Shown one piece after another: positions 24,158 through 33,228 of a stretch of 64,000 nucleotides of DNA; the first letter of the stretch is position 1, and each line of letters opens with the position of its first letter. Source of the stretch: Butyrivibrio sp. AC2005 (GTDB taxonomy: Bacteria > Bacillota > Clostridia > Lachnospirales > Lachnospiraceae); assembly GCF_000424145.1 (NCBI RefSeq), contig NZ_KE384140.1, positions 1 through 64,000 of the forward strand. Reading direction: 5' to 3'. Below the pieces are notes generated by a model, which did no database searches, was not told the DNA's origin, and saw only the letters and a list, made by a program, of their open reading frames with translations. Position numbers and translations under genes: made by a program.

Positions 24158-25619
24158 ATTTTTCAATCTCCCTCTTCAGAAAAAAATAGTAAGCATATAC
24201 ATGGCGGCCAATCTGATTATTTTCATAGTTAACGTATTTCTGGTTCTGGGAATCAACAACATGGCCAGGGACATGGAGCTGGTCTATCAGGATAACAGAC
24301 AGCTTAATAAGTTTTCCGAGTCCCTGACGGATGTTCAGGATAACATGACGGATTACCTCAGCTCCAAGACTACGGATTCTCTGGAGAATTATTACAGAAG
24401 CGCGCAGAATCTTCAGATGCTTGCAGATGAGCTTGGAGATAAGGTGACGGACCTTGCTTTTAGCAGAATGAAACGCAACATAAAGTATATGACACTAAAT
24501 TACCTTGAAGGTGTGTCGCAGACGGTTGAGGCAAAGCGCGGAAGAAATGTTGAGAAGTACAGAACCCATTACGAAGAGGCCACTGAGCTCTACGAATATA
24601 TAATGGATTATATCAGGGGGCTGAACAACGAGCAGTTTGTCAGTAACTCCCAGCGTTATGCTGAGCTCTCAGGCGCCTTCAGGGCATTTGAAAGTCTGTC
24701 CATCATGGTGCTCACTCTGGTCATGGCAGGAAATATCATCAGTATCATTATCATAGTTGGAATGATGATTAGTCCTCTGAAAAGACTGGCATCATCAGCA
24801 AACGAAGTTGCCGCCGGGAATTTTGATACCACTCTTCCGGGAACGCCTTACCACGATGAAATTGGTATCGTTATCGGTGCCTTCAACAAGATGGTCATCA
24901 GTATAAAGGAATATATCATAAGGCAGCGCGAGAGCATGGAGAAGGAGCGCCTCATGCAGGAAAAGGAACTCACCATGGAGGCTCATCTTAAGGATGCTCA
25001 GCTTAAATACCTTCAGGCTCAGATAAATCCGCACTTCCTTTTCAACACCTTAAATGCCGGTGCTCAGCTTGCCATGATGGAGGGCGCTGACAGAACCTAC
25101 GAATATGTCCAGACTGTGGCAGACTTTTTCAGATATAATGTTAAAAATCATGAGACCGAGGTTACTATTGGGGAAGAGGTAACACTGGTTGATAACTATA
25201 TCAGGATATTGAATGTAAGATTTTCAGGGGACATTCAGTATCACAAGCAGGTTGATGAGAGACTTCTCTCAATATCCATGCCTACCATGGTACTTCAGCC
25301 TGTGGTTGAAAACGCCGTTAACCACGGCATCAGAGAAATGGGTGATAAGGGTGTCATAACCCTTAGGGTATACAGAGAAGACAATGATGTATGCATCAGC
25401 GTAAGCGACAACGGTAAGGGAATCAGCATTGTTGACATCGACAGGATTCTGGACGGAAGCTGGATTAAGGACGAGAAACAGCCTGACACCAACGGAATCG
25501 GAATGGTTAATGTCATCTCGCGCCTCCGTCTCTTCACCGGTAACGACAACGCTGTCGCCATACGAAGCGGTGGCCTTGGCAAGGGCTGCGAAGTCCTGAT
25601 CCGCCTGCCACTCGCATAA
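24150..25619 (+). CDS. Sensor histidine kinase, YesM/LytS-type
   Basis: 489 residues from ATG 24150, which has AGGAGG a few bases upstream; the longer frame starting at 24117 lacks it. One membrane helix near the N-terminus, an extracellular helical region (about 40-180), a second helix (IISIIIIVGMM), and a HAMP segment beginning SPLKRLASSANEV. The His_kinase domain carries the phospho-acceptor His295 in QINPHFLFN. The HATPase domain has N-box VENAVNHG, DNGKGI and GIGMVNV. It probably reads the sugar-loaded state of the anchored binding protein encoded just upstream and phosphorylates the regulator downstream. Confidence 0.92.
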   Translation: MNRFFNLPLQKKIVSIYMAANLIIFIVNVFLVLGINNMARDMELVYQDNRQLNKFSESLTDVQDNMTDYLSSKTTDSLENYYRSAQNLQMLADELGDKVTDLAFSRMKRNIKYMTLNYLEGVSQTVEAKRGRNVEKYRTHYEEATELYEYIMDYIRGLNNEQFVSNSQRYAELSGAFRAFESLSIMVLTLVMAGNIISIIIIVGMMISPLKRLASSANEVAAGNFDTTLPGTPYHDEIGIVIGAFNKMVISIKEYIIRQRESMEKERLMQEKELTMEAHLKDAQLKYLQAQINPHFLFNTLNAGAQLAMMEGADRTYEYVQTVADFFRYNVKNHETEVTIGEEVTLVDNYIRILNVRFSGDIQYHKQVDERLLSISMPTMVLQPVVENAVNHGIREMGDKGVITLRVYREDNDVCISVSDNGKGISIVDIDRILDGSWIKDEKQPDTNGIGMVNVISRLRLFTGNDNAVAIRSGGLGKGCEVLIRLPLA

Positions 25620-25668
25620 TAAAGCCTTCCCCCTCTGGGGGAAGGTGGCCCAAAGGGCCGGATGAGGG
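25620..25668 (+). repeat. CCTTCCCC double-hairpin repeat
   Basis: Lies between the kinase stop and the regulator start. Stem 2 is GGCCC-AAA-GGGCC, different in sequence from other copies but fully paired. The tail GGATGAGGG sits 6 bases before the next ATG and probably serves as its Shine-Dalgarno. Confidence 0.9.
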
Positions 25669-25674
25669 TTACAC

Positions 25675-27291
25675 ATGTACAGAATTATGCTAGCTGATGA
25701 CGAGGGTATCGTCATCGATTCAATGAAATTCATCATAGAGAAGGAATTCGGCTCACTCTGCGAGATCGAATTCGCTAAGACCGGCCGGAGCGTCATAGAA
25801 CTCGCCGAGCGCTTCCGCCCGGACATTGCTGTCATGGATATTCACATGCCCGGCATAAACGGCATCGAAGCCATGAAGGAGATCAAGAAATTTTCCGCAA
25901 ATACCATCTTCATAGTAATGACTGCCTATGATAAATTCGATTACGCAAAAGAGGCCATAAAACTCGGTGTTCTCGACTACATCAACAAGCCCGTGGACAG
26001 GATGAAGATAATCGAAGTCTTAAGAAAAGCCATGGCTCAGATAGACGGGGAACGTGAGAAGAGAAGCAACGACCTTCGTATAAAGGAAAAGCTTGAGACC
26101 ATAGAGCCCATAATCGAGAACGGACTTATCTACGACATCCTCCTTCAGGAGCACTTCGATGAGGACATCGACAGCTACAAGACGATCCTTGGAATTGAGG
26201 AAAACTACGGCTACATGATGGCTATAGTCAGCGGTGACTCCCAGGAGGGAAACCATATGACCAACGCCATCGGAAGCTCTGTAAAAATCTCAGGAAAATA
26301 CCAGGAGATAAGAGAGGGCGTCAAGGAATTTTTTGACTGTAAAATCGGAAACGTAATGGCGAACAAAATCGCAGTCCTTGTACCTTCCTCTTCCCAGAAG
26401 ATGGAATATGCCATGCGAACAGAGGTAGTCGAAAGAGCAAGAGACCTGGCAAGATACCTCAGGAAAAAGACAGACATCAAATTCCGCATAGGAATAGGGA
26501 AAATAAAACCCTTAAGGGAACTGGGGGACTCCTACCACGAAGCCCTTAACGCACTTATCGCTACGACCGGATCAGTGGCACATGTGGAGGATCTTCCAAT
26601 CAGCTGCGACTATGACGAGGGCTATCCCATTGATCTTGAGAAGCCTCTTTTCGATGCGGTTTCCAAGGGTGACCTGGACGGAGCCATAACCATTGCCAAT
26701 AAGTATGCTGACTGGATGAGCACCGCAGCTGCAGGCGGTGACATCATGGACATGCGCCTCAAGGTGCTGGAGTTCTCACTCTATGCAGAGCGCATTATGT
26801 ACCTTAACGGCGGTCAGACCTACCATTACTCCGGACGAAATCATTATCTTCCTGAGATAATGGCACTCGACACCCCGGATCAGCTTAGGGAATGGTTTAT
26901 AGGAAAAATTTCAGATGCCTGCAAAAATGTACTGATAAAGCGTGAGGAAAAATCCACGGATGCCATCAAGACTGCGAAGCGATATATTGAAGAGAACTTT
27001 TCAAAGGATATCTCTCTTGATGATGTATCCAGGGTTGTGAATATTTCGCCTTACTATTTCAGCAAGATTTTCAAGGAGGAGAGTGGCAGCACCTTCATCG
27101 AGTATCTTACGGGAATAAGAATAGAGAAGGCAAAGGACCTTCTTACAAACTCGGATAAGTCCATGAAGGAAATCTGCTCCATGTGCGGATATACTGATCC
27201 CAACTATTTCAGCAGGAGCTTTAAGAAAAATGTGGGAGTGACGCCTACGGAGTATAAGGAAGGGAAGACTTCTGCAAAACAGGCGGAATGA
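25675..27291 (+). CDS. Response regulator, YesN/AraC-type
   Basis: 538 residues. The receiver domain (1-120) has acidic residues Asp8/Asp9, phospho-acceptor Asp55 in VMDIHMPG and the NKPVD lysine. A middle region (about 130-420) of the usual YesN type follows. The C-terminal AraC helix-turn-helix pair (about 430-530) is recognised by SLDDVSRVVNISPYYFSKIFK and GYTDPNYFSRSFKK. It is likely to activate the xylose-type transporter genes that follow. No separate Shine-Dalgarno is present: the end of the intergenic repeat (GATGAGGG) takes its place. The next gene overlaps it by 4 bases. Confidence 0.92.
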   Translation: MYRIMLADDEGIVIDSMKFIIEKEFGSLCEIEFAKTGRSVIELAERFRPDIAVMDIHMPGINGIEAMKEIKKFSANTIFIVMTAYDKFDYAKEAIKLGVLDYINKPVDRMKIIEVLRKAMAQIDGEREKRSNDLRIKEKLETIEPIIENGLIYDILLQEHFDEDIDSYKTILGIEENYGYMMAIVSGDSQEGNHMTNAIGSSVKISGKYQEIREGVKEFFDCKIGNVMANKIAVLVPSSSQKMEYAMRTEVVERARDLARYLRKKTDIKFRIGIGKIKPLRELGDSYHEALNALIATTGSVAHVEDLPISCDYDEGYPIDLEKPLFDAVSKGDLDGAITIANKYADWMSTAAAGGDIMDMRLKVLEFSLYAERIMYLNGGQTYHYSGRNHYLPEIMALDTPDQLREWFIGKISDACKNVLIKREEKSTDAIKTAKRYIEENFSKDISLDDVSRVVNISPYYFSKIFKEESGSTFIEYLTGIRIEKAKDLLTNSDKSMKEICSMCGYTDPNYFSRSFKKNVGVTPTEYKEGKTSAKQAE

Positions 27292-28490
27292 AACTAAGGG
27301 CAGGAATAAATCTAATAATAGGGAACATAATAATAGGAAAACATAATAATAGAATTATGATAGTAAATAATATAACAAAAGTCATAAATAAGAAAAGAAT
27401 AGGTAAGGCTAGCATTTTTTTATTAGTTAAAAAAATCGTTGCTATGACAGTCGTCCTCTCTCTGTTAATTGCCTGCCTTTGCAGCTGCTCCGGTGAAGAA
27501 ATGGGACAGAATAGTCAGAGTAATAACGATAGCGACAAGATACAGATCGGTATGACCTTCGACTCCTTCGTAATTGAGAGATGGCAGAGGGACAGGGACG
27601 TATTTGTGTCCATGGCAAAGGAGCTCGGCGCAGAGGTAAACATCCAGAATGCCAACGGTGACATAGCTGAGCAGAAAAAGCAGATTGAGTACTTTATAAA
27701 AAAAGGTATGGACGTAATTGTCATAGTCAGCATAGATTCTACGTCAATAAGAGCGAACATCAAAAAGGCAAAGGATGCAGGGATAAAGGTCATAGCCTAC
27801 GACAGACTGATCAGTGATTCTGATGTTGACCTGTACATTTCCTTTGATAATGAGATGGTCGGAGAGATGATGGGACAGTCCCTTGTGGACAACGGTCTTA
27901 CGGATGGCAAGGTTCTGATGATTAACGGATCACAGAATGACAATAATGTCCCCATGGTCTGTGAAGGCTTTGAAACCGTGATGGCTGAAAACGGCAACGA
28001 GATACTGGACACTTTTTATACAGATGGATGGAAAGCGGAACTCGCGGGTGAGTACATTTATAACAACATGGACATGGTAAATGAGTGCGATGCCATAATG
28101 TGCGGCAACGACGACCTTGCAAGCAGGGTTGTTACAGCGCTTTCTGAAAAACGTCTCGCTGGAAAAAAGATGGTAGTGGGACAGGATGCGGATCTCGAGG
28201 CATGCCAAAGGATCGTTGAGGGCACGCAGCTCATGACAGTATACAAACCCATCGAGAAGCTGGCTCAGAAAGCAGCGGAGTGTGCCGTGAAGCTGGCAAA
28301 GGGCGAGGCTTTAGGGAGCCCTGAGGAAATAGTTAACACTATGAATGATGGAACCTATGACGTTCCGTATCTGAAAATCGATCCCGTGAGTGTGGATGAG
28401 AGCAACATTGATGATGTAATAATCAAGAGCGGTTTTCATCTAAAAGAGGATGTATATCTGAACGTGCCCTCCAAGATGCCTGAGAATTAA
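27288..28490 (+). CDS. XylF-like sugar-binding lipoprotein
   Basis: 400 residues if read from the overlapping ATG at 27288, 377 from ATG 27357. The first about 45 residues are unusually long, Asn/Ile-rich and low-complexity before a lipoprotein signal (VVLSLLIACLCSC). The binding domain closely follows D-xylose-binding XylF: ERWQRDRDVFV, NANGDIAEQ, AYDRLI, GQDADLEACQRI and MTVYKPI. It could be an extra binding protein for the ChvE/Ggu transporter or, being in the regulator operon, another sensor input. A terminator follows at 28547. Xylose or a related pentose is the likely ligand (family-based inference). Confidence 0.85.
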   Translation: MKLRAGINLIIGNIIIGKHNNRIMIVNNITKVINKKRIGKASIFLLVKKIVAMTVVLSLLIACLCSCSGEEMGQNSQSNNDSDKIQIGMTFDSFVIERWQRDRDVFVSMAKELGAEVNIQNANGDIAEQKKQIEYFIKKGMDVIVIVSIDSTSIRANIKKAKDAGIKVIAYDRLISDSDVDLYISFDNEMVGEMMGQSLVDNGLTDGKVLMINGSQNDNNVPMVCEGFETVMAENGNEILDTFYTDGWKAELAGEYIYNNMDMVNECDAIMCGNDDLASRVVTALSEKRLAGKKMVVGQDADLEACQRIVEGTQLMTVYKPIEKLAQKAAECAVKLAKGEALGSPEEIVNTMNDGTYDVPYLKIDPVSVDESNIDDVIIKSGFHLKEDVYLNVPSKMPEN

Positions 28491-28546
28491 TAGTTTCCTG
28501 ATGGTATCGATTAATCGTGAATAATAGCACAATTTTAAAATCACAG

Positions 28547-28583
28547 GACCCTATAGCAAAAAAATGCTATAAGGGTCTTTTTT
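28547..28583 (+). terminator. Intrinsic terminator of the sensor operon
   Basis: GACCC-TATAGCA pairs with TGCTATAAGGGTC with one bulge around an A-rich loop, followed by seven T. It separates the regulatory operon from the transporter operon. Bases 28584-28726 must hold the chvE promoter; I see no clear consensus. Confidence 0.85.
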
Positions 28584-28726
28584 AATTATTAACAAATTAT
28601 AAAAATTTGAAGAAAGTCGTAAATTATTCCTATTTTTTCTGTGTTAATGTATATCCTGTAAACGGCGGGTAAAAATATCCGCGAGTAAAATTTCTCAGAA
28701 ATTTCTCAATAGGGAGGGAAAAACAA

Positions 28727-29908
28727 ATGAAGAGAAAATTAGTTAGTACTTTTCTTAGTGTAGCAATGGCTGCATCACTTCTTGTAGGCTGCGGCGGTGG
28801 TTCTGCACCTGCATCATCTGACACAAACACAGATACAGCTACAGAAACATCTACAGAGGCTCCTGCAGATACAGCTACAGAGGAAGCTTCTACAGAGACA
28901 ACCGAAGCTGCTGATACTACAGCATCAGGCGGCGGAAAAGTTGGTGTTGCAATGCCTACAAAGGATCTTCAGAGATGGAACCAGGACGGCGACAACATGA
29001 AGAAGCAGCTCGAGGATGCTGGCTATGAAGTTGACCTTCAGTATGCATCAAACGATATCGCTACTCAGGTTAACCAGATTGAGAACATGATTTCTTCAGG
29101 CGCACAGGTTCTTGTTATCGCATCTATCGATGGTGATTCACTTGGAACAGTTCTTGAGCAGGCTAAGGAGCAGGGCATCCAGGTTATCGCTTATGACCGT
29201 CTTATCATGAACTCAGACGCAGTAAGCTACTATGCAACATTCGATAACTACATGGTAGGAACAAAGCAGGGTGAGTACATCAGAGATCAGCTTGATCTTG
29301 ACAATGCTGCAGGTCCTTTCAATCTTGAGATCGTTACAGGTGATCCCGGTGATAACAACGCTAGATTCTTCTACGGCGGTGCAATCGACGTTCTTCAGAA
29401 GTACATCGATGAGGGCAAGCTCGTAGTTAAGTCCGGACAGGTTGAGTTCGACGAAGTTGCTACAGCTAACTGGGCAACAGAGACAGCACAGTCCAGAATG
29501 GATGCTATCATTTCTGCAAACTACGCTGATGGCACAAAGCTTGACGCAGTTCTTTGCTCAAACGACTCTACAGCACTCGGCGTTACAAACTCTCTTGAAG
29601 CTAACTACACAGGCGATTGGCCGATCATCACAGGTCAGGACTGTGACATTGCAAACGTTAAGAACATGATCGCCGGCAAGCAGTCAATGTCAATCTTCAA
29701 GGATACACGTACTCTTGCAGCTAAGACAGTTGAGATGGTTGACGCTATCATGAAGGGCACAGATGCTCCTGTAAACGATACAGAGACATATGACAACGGC
29801 ACAGGTATCATTCCTTCATACCTTTGCGAGCCCGTATTTGCAGATGCAAACAACTATAAGGAACTTCTTATCGACTCTGGTTACTACACAGAGGATCAGC
29901 TTCAGTAA
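28727..29908 (+). CDS. chvE: Multiple-monosaccharide-binding lipoprotein (ChvE type)
   Basis: 393 residues. Lipoprotein signal with lipobox LLVGC (Cys24), then a Thr/Glu/Ala-rich linker (about 25-68), then the sugar-binding domain KVGVAMPTKDLQRW, YASNDIATQVNQIENMI, AYDRLIMNSDAVSYY, GDPGDNNARFFYGGA and ITGQDCDIANVKNMI. These match ChvE/MmsE, which delivers xylose, arabinose, glucose or galactose to the GguAB transporter, encoded next. A strong GGGAGGG precedes the ATG. Codon use is highly biased, as expected for an abundant binding protein. A hairpin before gguA may favour higher expression of this gene. Confidence 0.92.
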   Translation: MKRKLVSTFLSVAMAASLLVGCGGGSAPASSDTNTDTATETSTEAPADTATEEASTETTEAADTTASGGGKVGVAMPTKDLQRWNQDGDNMKKQLEDAGYEVDLQYASNDIATQVNQIENMISSGAQVLVIASIDGDSLGTVLEQAKEQGIQVIAYDRLIMNSDAVSYYATFDNYMVGTKQGEYIRDQLDLDNAAGPFNLEIVTGDPGDNNARFFYGGAIDVLQKYIDEGKLVVKSGQVEFDEVATANWATETAQSRMDAIISANYADGTKLDAVLCSNDSTALGVTNSLEANYTGDWPIITGQDCDIANVKNMIAGKQSMSIFKDTRTLAAKTVEMVDAIMKGTDAPVNDTETYDNGTGIIPSYLCEPVFADANNYKELLIDSGYYTEDQLQ

Positions 29909-29927
29909 TACAAACTAAATGTATTCT

Positions 29928-29958
29928 TTCGGGGCGGGTATACATGACCCGCCTCGAA
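29928..29958 (+). other. Intercistronic hairpin between chvE and gguA
   Basis: TTCGGGGCGGGT (29928-29939) pairs with ACCCGCCTCGAA (29947-29958). There is no T-run, so it is more likely a mRNA-stabilising or partial-termination structure that sets the binding protein above the ATPase. Confidence 0.65.
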
Positions 29959-30041
29959 GTATGAAAAAATCTTCATTACAAATCTCATGGAATAGGGTAA
30001 TTAAATAATGGAAAAGCAGAATGAGAAAAGGAGGGGTTAAG

Positions 30042-31595
30042 TTGGCGAAAATATTACTTGAGATGAAAAATATCACCAAAACCTTCCCCAACGTTAAAGC
30101 ACTGGACAACGTAAATCTCCAGGTTGAAGAAGGCGAAATCCACGCACTGGTAGGTGAAAACGGAGCAGGTAAATCCACACTGATGAACGTACTTAGCGGA
30201 ATCTATCCCTATGGTACCTACGAGGGCGATATCATATATAACGGTGAAGTCTGCAAGTTCAACGATATCAAGGACAGTGAGGGAAAAGGTATCGTTATCA
30301 TTCACCAGGAGCTTGCACTTATACCATACATGACAATTGCGGAGAATATGTTCCTTGGAAATGAAAGAGGAACAAAGTTTAAGATTAACTGGAATGAAAC
30401 CAGTGAGCTTGCCCGCAAGTATCTTGATATTGTCGGACTTAAGGACAGTACCGAGACAATGATTAAGGACATAGGTGTTGGTAAACAGCAGCTTGTTGAG
30501 ATAGCAAAGGCTCTTTCCAAGAACGCAAGACTTCTGATTCTTGACGAGCCTACATCTTCACTTAATGAGTCAGACTCACAGGCGCTTCTGGATCTGATGC
30601 TTAAGCTGAAAAAAGAGCAGGGACTTACATCAATCATTATTTCCCATAAGCTCAATGAGGTCTCCTATGTTGCAGACAAGATTACGGTTATCCGTGACGG
30701 TTCTACAATCGAGACGATGACCAAGGGTATTGATGATTTCTCTGAGGCCAGAATCATAAAGGGCATGGTTGGACGTGAACTCTCCGACCGTTTCCCCAGC
30801 AGAGAGCATCATGTTGGCGAGGTAAAACTGGAAGTTAAGAACTGGAATGTTTACCATCCTTTATATATGGACAGAAAAGTCGTTGATAACGTTAGCATCA
30901 ATGTTAAGAAGGGTGAAGTTGTAGGTATTTCCGGACTTATGGGTGCAGGACGTACAGAGCTTGCAATGAGTATTTTCGGAAGAAGCTACGGCGAGAATAT
31001 TTCCGGTCAGCTTTTCATAGATGGACAGGAAGTTGTATTAAAGACCGTACAGAGTGCGATCAAGCATGGACTTGCGTACGTAACTGAGGATAGAAAGGGT
31101 AACGGACTTATCCTTACAAATCCCATAAAGATAAATACAACACTTGCAAACCTCGAGGAGGTAAGTAAGAGAAGGATAATCGACAAGGATAAGGAGTATC
31201 AGGTTGCTGTTGATTATAAGCAGAAGCTAAACACCAAGGCTCCTACCGTAGAACAGAATGTAGGCAATCTTTCCGGTGGTAACCAGCAGAAGGTACTTCT
31301 TGCAAAATGGATGTTTGCCAATCCTGATATTCTTATACTTGATGAGCCTACAAGAGGTATCGATGTAGGCGCAAAATACGAGATTTACTGCATTATTAAC
31401 CAGTTGGTATCTGAGGGTAAATCAGTTATCATGATTTCCTCCGAGCTTCCCGAGATCCTCGGAATGTGCGACAGAATCTATGTCATGAATGAGGGTAGAA
31501 TGGTTGGAGAACTCGATGGTAAAGAAGCAACTCAGGAAAAGATTATGACTTATATCTTACAGTCGTCCGGAAAGAAGGAGGTTAAACATGAATAA
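30042..31595 (+). CDS. gguA: Sugar ABC transporter ATPase, double NBD (GguA)
   Basis: 517 residues from TTG 30042, chosen because AAAGGAGGGG ends five bases before it; an ATG seven codons earlier contains that Shine-Dalgarno. Two nucleotide-binding domains: first Walker [10 protein letters not shown], signature region [15 protein letters not shown], Walker B LLILDEPT; second a modified Walker [10 protein letters not shown], full LSGGNQQKV, and [13 protein letters not shown]. That asymmetric tandem is typical of the CUT2 family (RbsA/MglA/GguA). It powers uptake with ChvE and GguB. The stop overlaps the gguB start by 8 bases. Confidence 0.93.
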   Translation: MAKILLEMKNITKTFPNVKALDNVNLQVEEGEIHALVGENGAGKSTLMNVLSGIYPYGTYEGDIIYNGEVCKFNDIKDSEGKGIVIIHQELALIPYMTIAENMFLGNERGTKFKINWNETSELARKYLDIVGLKDSTETMIKDIGVGKQQLVEIAKALSKNARLLILDEPTSSLNESDSQALLDLMLKLKKEQGLTSIIISHKLNEVSYVADKITVIRDGSTIETMTKGIDDFSEARIIKGMVGRELSDRFPSREHHVGEVKLEVKNWNVYHPLYMDRKVVDNVSINVKKGEVVGISGLMGAGRTELAMSIFGRSYGENISGQLFIDGQEVVLKTVQSAIKHGLAYVTEDRKGNGLILTNPIKINTTLANLEEVSKRRIIDKDKEYQVAVDYKQKLNTKAPTVEQNVGNLSGGNQQKVLLAKWMFANPDILILDEPTRGIDVGAKYEIYCIINQLVSEGKSVIMISSELPEILGMCDRIYVMNEGRMVGELDGKEATQEKIMTYILQSSGKKEVKHE

Positions 31596-32778
31596 GGACC
31601 AGGTACTTGGCTTTTTAAAGAAAAACACTATGATTTTTGTTCTCATCATAGTAGTTGCATTTTTTTCATTGAGAACAGGCGGAGCAATTCTGCTTCCCAT
31701 GAACGTTAGTAACTTGATTTCACAGAATGCATACGTATTTGTTCTTGCAACAGGTATGCTGCTCTGTATCTTAACAGGTGGTAACATCGATCTGTCCGTA
31801 GGTTCGGTTGTCTGCTTCGTAGGTGCTGTCGGAGCCACACTCATGGTTAACTTAAAGGTTCCTGTATGGCTCGCAATCCTTATCATGATCGTGATCGGTA
31901 CTGCAATCGGTGCTTTCCAGGGCTTCTGGATTGCGTTTGTAAGAATTCCTCCTTTCATCGTAACACTTGCAGGAATGCTTGTTTTCAGAGGACTTTCCAA
32001 CGTAGTACTTAACGGACTTACAGTTTCAATCAAGGATAAGAGCTCCTTTGTAAACCTTTTCGGTGGCGGAGCTGACTGCTATATCCACGATATCTTCGGA
32101 AATGGTTCACTCAACCTTACATGTCTCTTCGCAGGACTTGTTGCTACAGCACTTTTCATCATGATGCAGGTTAGCACACGTATGCAGAGATCAAGAAAGA
32201 ATTATGAGGTTGAAAATTTCGGAGCCTTCGTATGTAAGCTTGTTGCAATCTCAGCTGTAATCGTTGTTTTCTCTTACAAGCTTGCTCAGCACAAGGGCCT
32301 TCCTACAGTTCTCATCTGGGTACTCGTAGTAGTTCTTGTTTACGGTTACATCACAAGCAACACAACTGTTGGTCGTTACTTCTACGCAGTAGGTGGTAAT
32401 GAAAAGGCTACAAAGCTTTCAGGTATCAATACAAACAAGGTTTACTTCCTTGCTTACACAAACATGGGATTCCTTGCAGCTCTTGCAGGTATGATCACAA
32501 TCGCAAGACTTACATCTGCTCAGCCCACATACGGCCAGAACTACGAGATGGATGCTATCGGTTCCTGCTTCATCGGTGGAGCATCTGCTTACGGCGGAAT
32601 CGGTACTGTTCCCGGAGTTATCGTCGGTGCGGTTCTCATGGGTGTTATCAACCTTGGTATGTCACTTATGGGTGTCGACGCCAACATGCAGAAGGTGGTT
32701 AAGGGTGTCGTTCTTCTTGCAGCCGTTATCTTCGACGTTGTCTCCAAGCGTGGCGGTAAGATGATCGTTAAGAACTGA
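31588..32778 (+). CDS. gguB: Sugar ABC transporter permease (GguB/MmsB)
   Basis: 396 residues with about ten membrane segments, longer than RbsC/MglC (about 320-340) as is usual for GguB/XylH. CUT2 permease features: [30 protein letters not shown], and [17 protein letters not shown] near the C-terminus. It forms the membrane channel of the ChvE-GguA-GguB system. GAAGGAGG precedes the ATG, which lies inside the end of gguA. A terminator follows 120 bases on. Confidence 0.92.
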   Translation: MNKDQVLGFLKKNTMIFVLIIVVAFFSLRTGGAILLPMNVSNLISQNAYVFVLATGMLLCILTGGNIDLSVGSVVCFVGAVGATLMVNLKVPVWLAILIMIVIGTAIGAFQGFWIAFVRIPPFIVTLAGMLVFRGLSNVVLNGLTVSIKDKSSFVNLFGGGADCYIHDIFGNGSLNLTCLFAGLVATALFIMMQVSTRMQRSRKNYEVENFGAFVCKLVAISAVIVVFSYKLAQHKGLPTVLIWVLVVVLVYGYITSNTTVGRYFYAVGGNEKATKLSGINTNKVYFLAYTNMGFLAALAGMITIARLTSAQPTYGQNYEMDAIGSCFIGGASAYGGIGTVPGVIVGAVLMGVINLGMSLMGVDANMQKVVKGVVLLAAVIFDVVSKRGGKMIVKN

Positions 32779-32896
32779 TTTGGTTGATAATTAAAAAGTT
32801 TGGAAATATCTTGGGAAATGATTAGTTTTTAATTTAGCTTTCTATCTGAAAAAGGATAATCGTTTGGGGGAACAAACGATTATGAGGGGTGAAATG

Positions 32897-32932
32897 AGAG
32901 TGCCTTGCCGGCTACGGTGAGGCACTCTTTTT
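32897..32932 (+). terminator. Intrinsic terminator of the chvE-gguAB operon
   Basis: AGAGTGCCT (32897-32905) pairs with AGGCACTCT (32920-32928), with an inner CCG/CGG pair, followed by TTTTT. Confidence 0.9.
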
Positions 32933-33016
32933 GTGGGTTTAGGCATTTTTCTTTATTATATTTTTACTATTTCATACATTTATATGTGGTAAAATATAAA
33001 TGGTTATTAAAGCCTT

Positions 33017-33173
33017 CCCCTCATCCGCCCCTTCGGGGCACCTTCCCCCCAAGGGGAAGGCAGGGATGTCCAATACAATTTAAAGCCTCCCCCCAAGAGG
33101 AAGGCAGGGATGTTCAATACAATTTAAAGCCTTCCCCTTGGGGGGAAGGTGCCCCGAAGGGGCGGATGAGGGG
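33017..33173. repeat. Inverted pair of CCTTCCCC repeats with a small third copy
   Basis: Bases 33017-33061 are the exact reverse complement of 33129-33173 (45 bases each). A reduced copy is at 33081-33106. Two near-identical 26-base stretches (33062-33087 and 33107-33132, from AGGGATGT to TTAAAGCC) join them. Stem 2 is GCCCC-GAA-GGGGC. Another GGATGAGGGG fragment follows at 33192-33201. Together with the terminator this fills the 450-base gap between gguB and the next gene; 32933-33016 is AT-rich with nothing recognised. Confidence 0.88.
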
Positions 33174-33228
33174 ATCTATACAAGCAGAACTCGGATGAGG
33201 GGACCCCAATTACGCAGGAGGCATTTTC

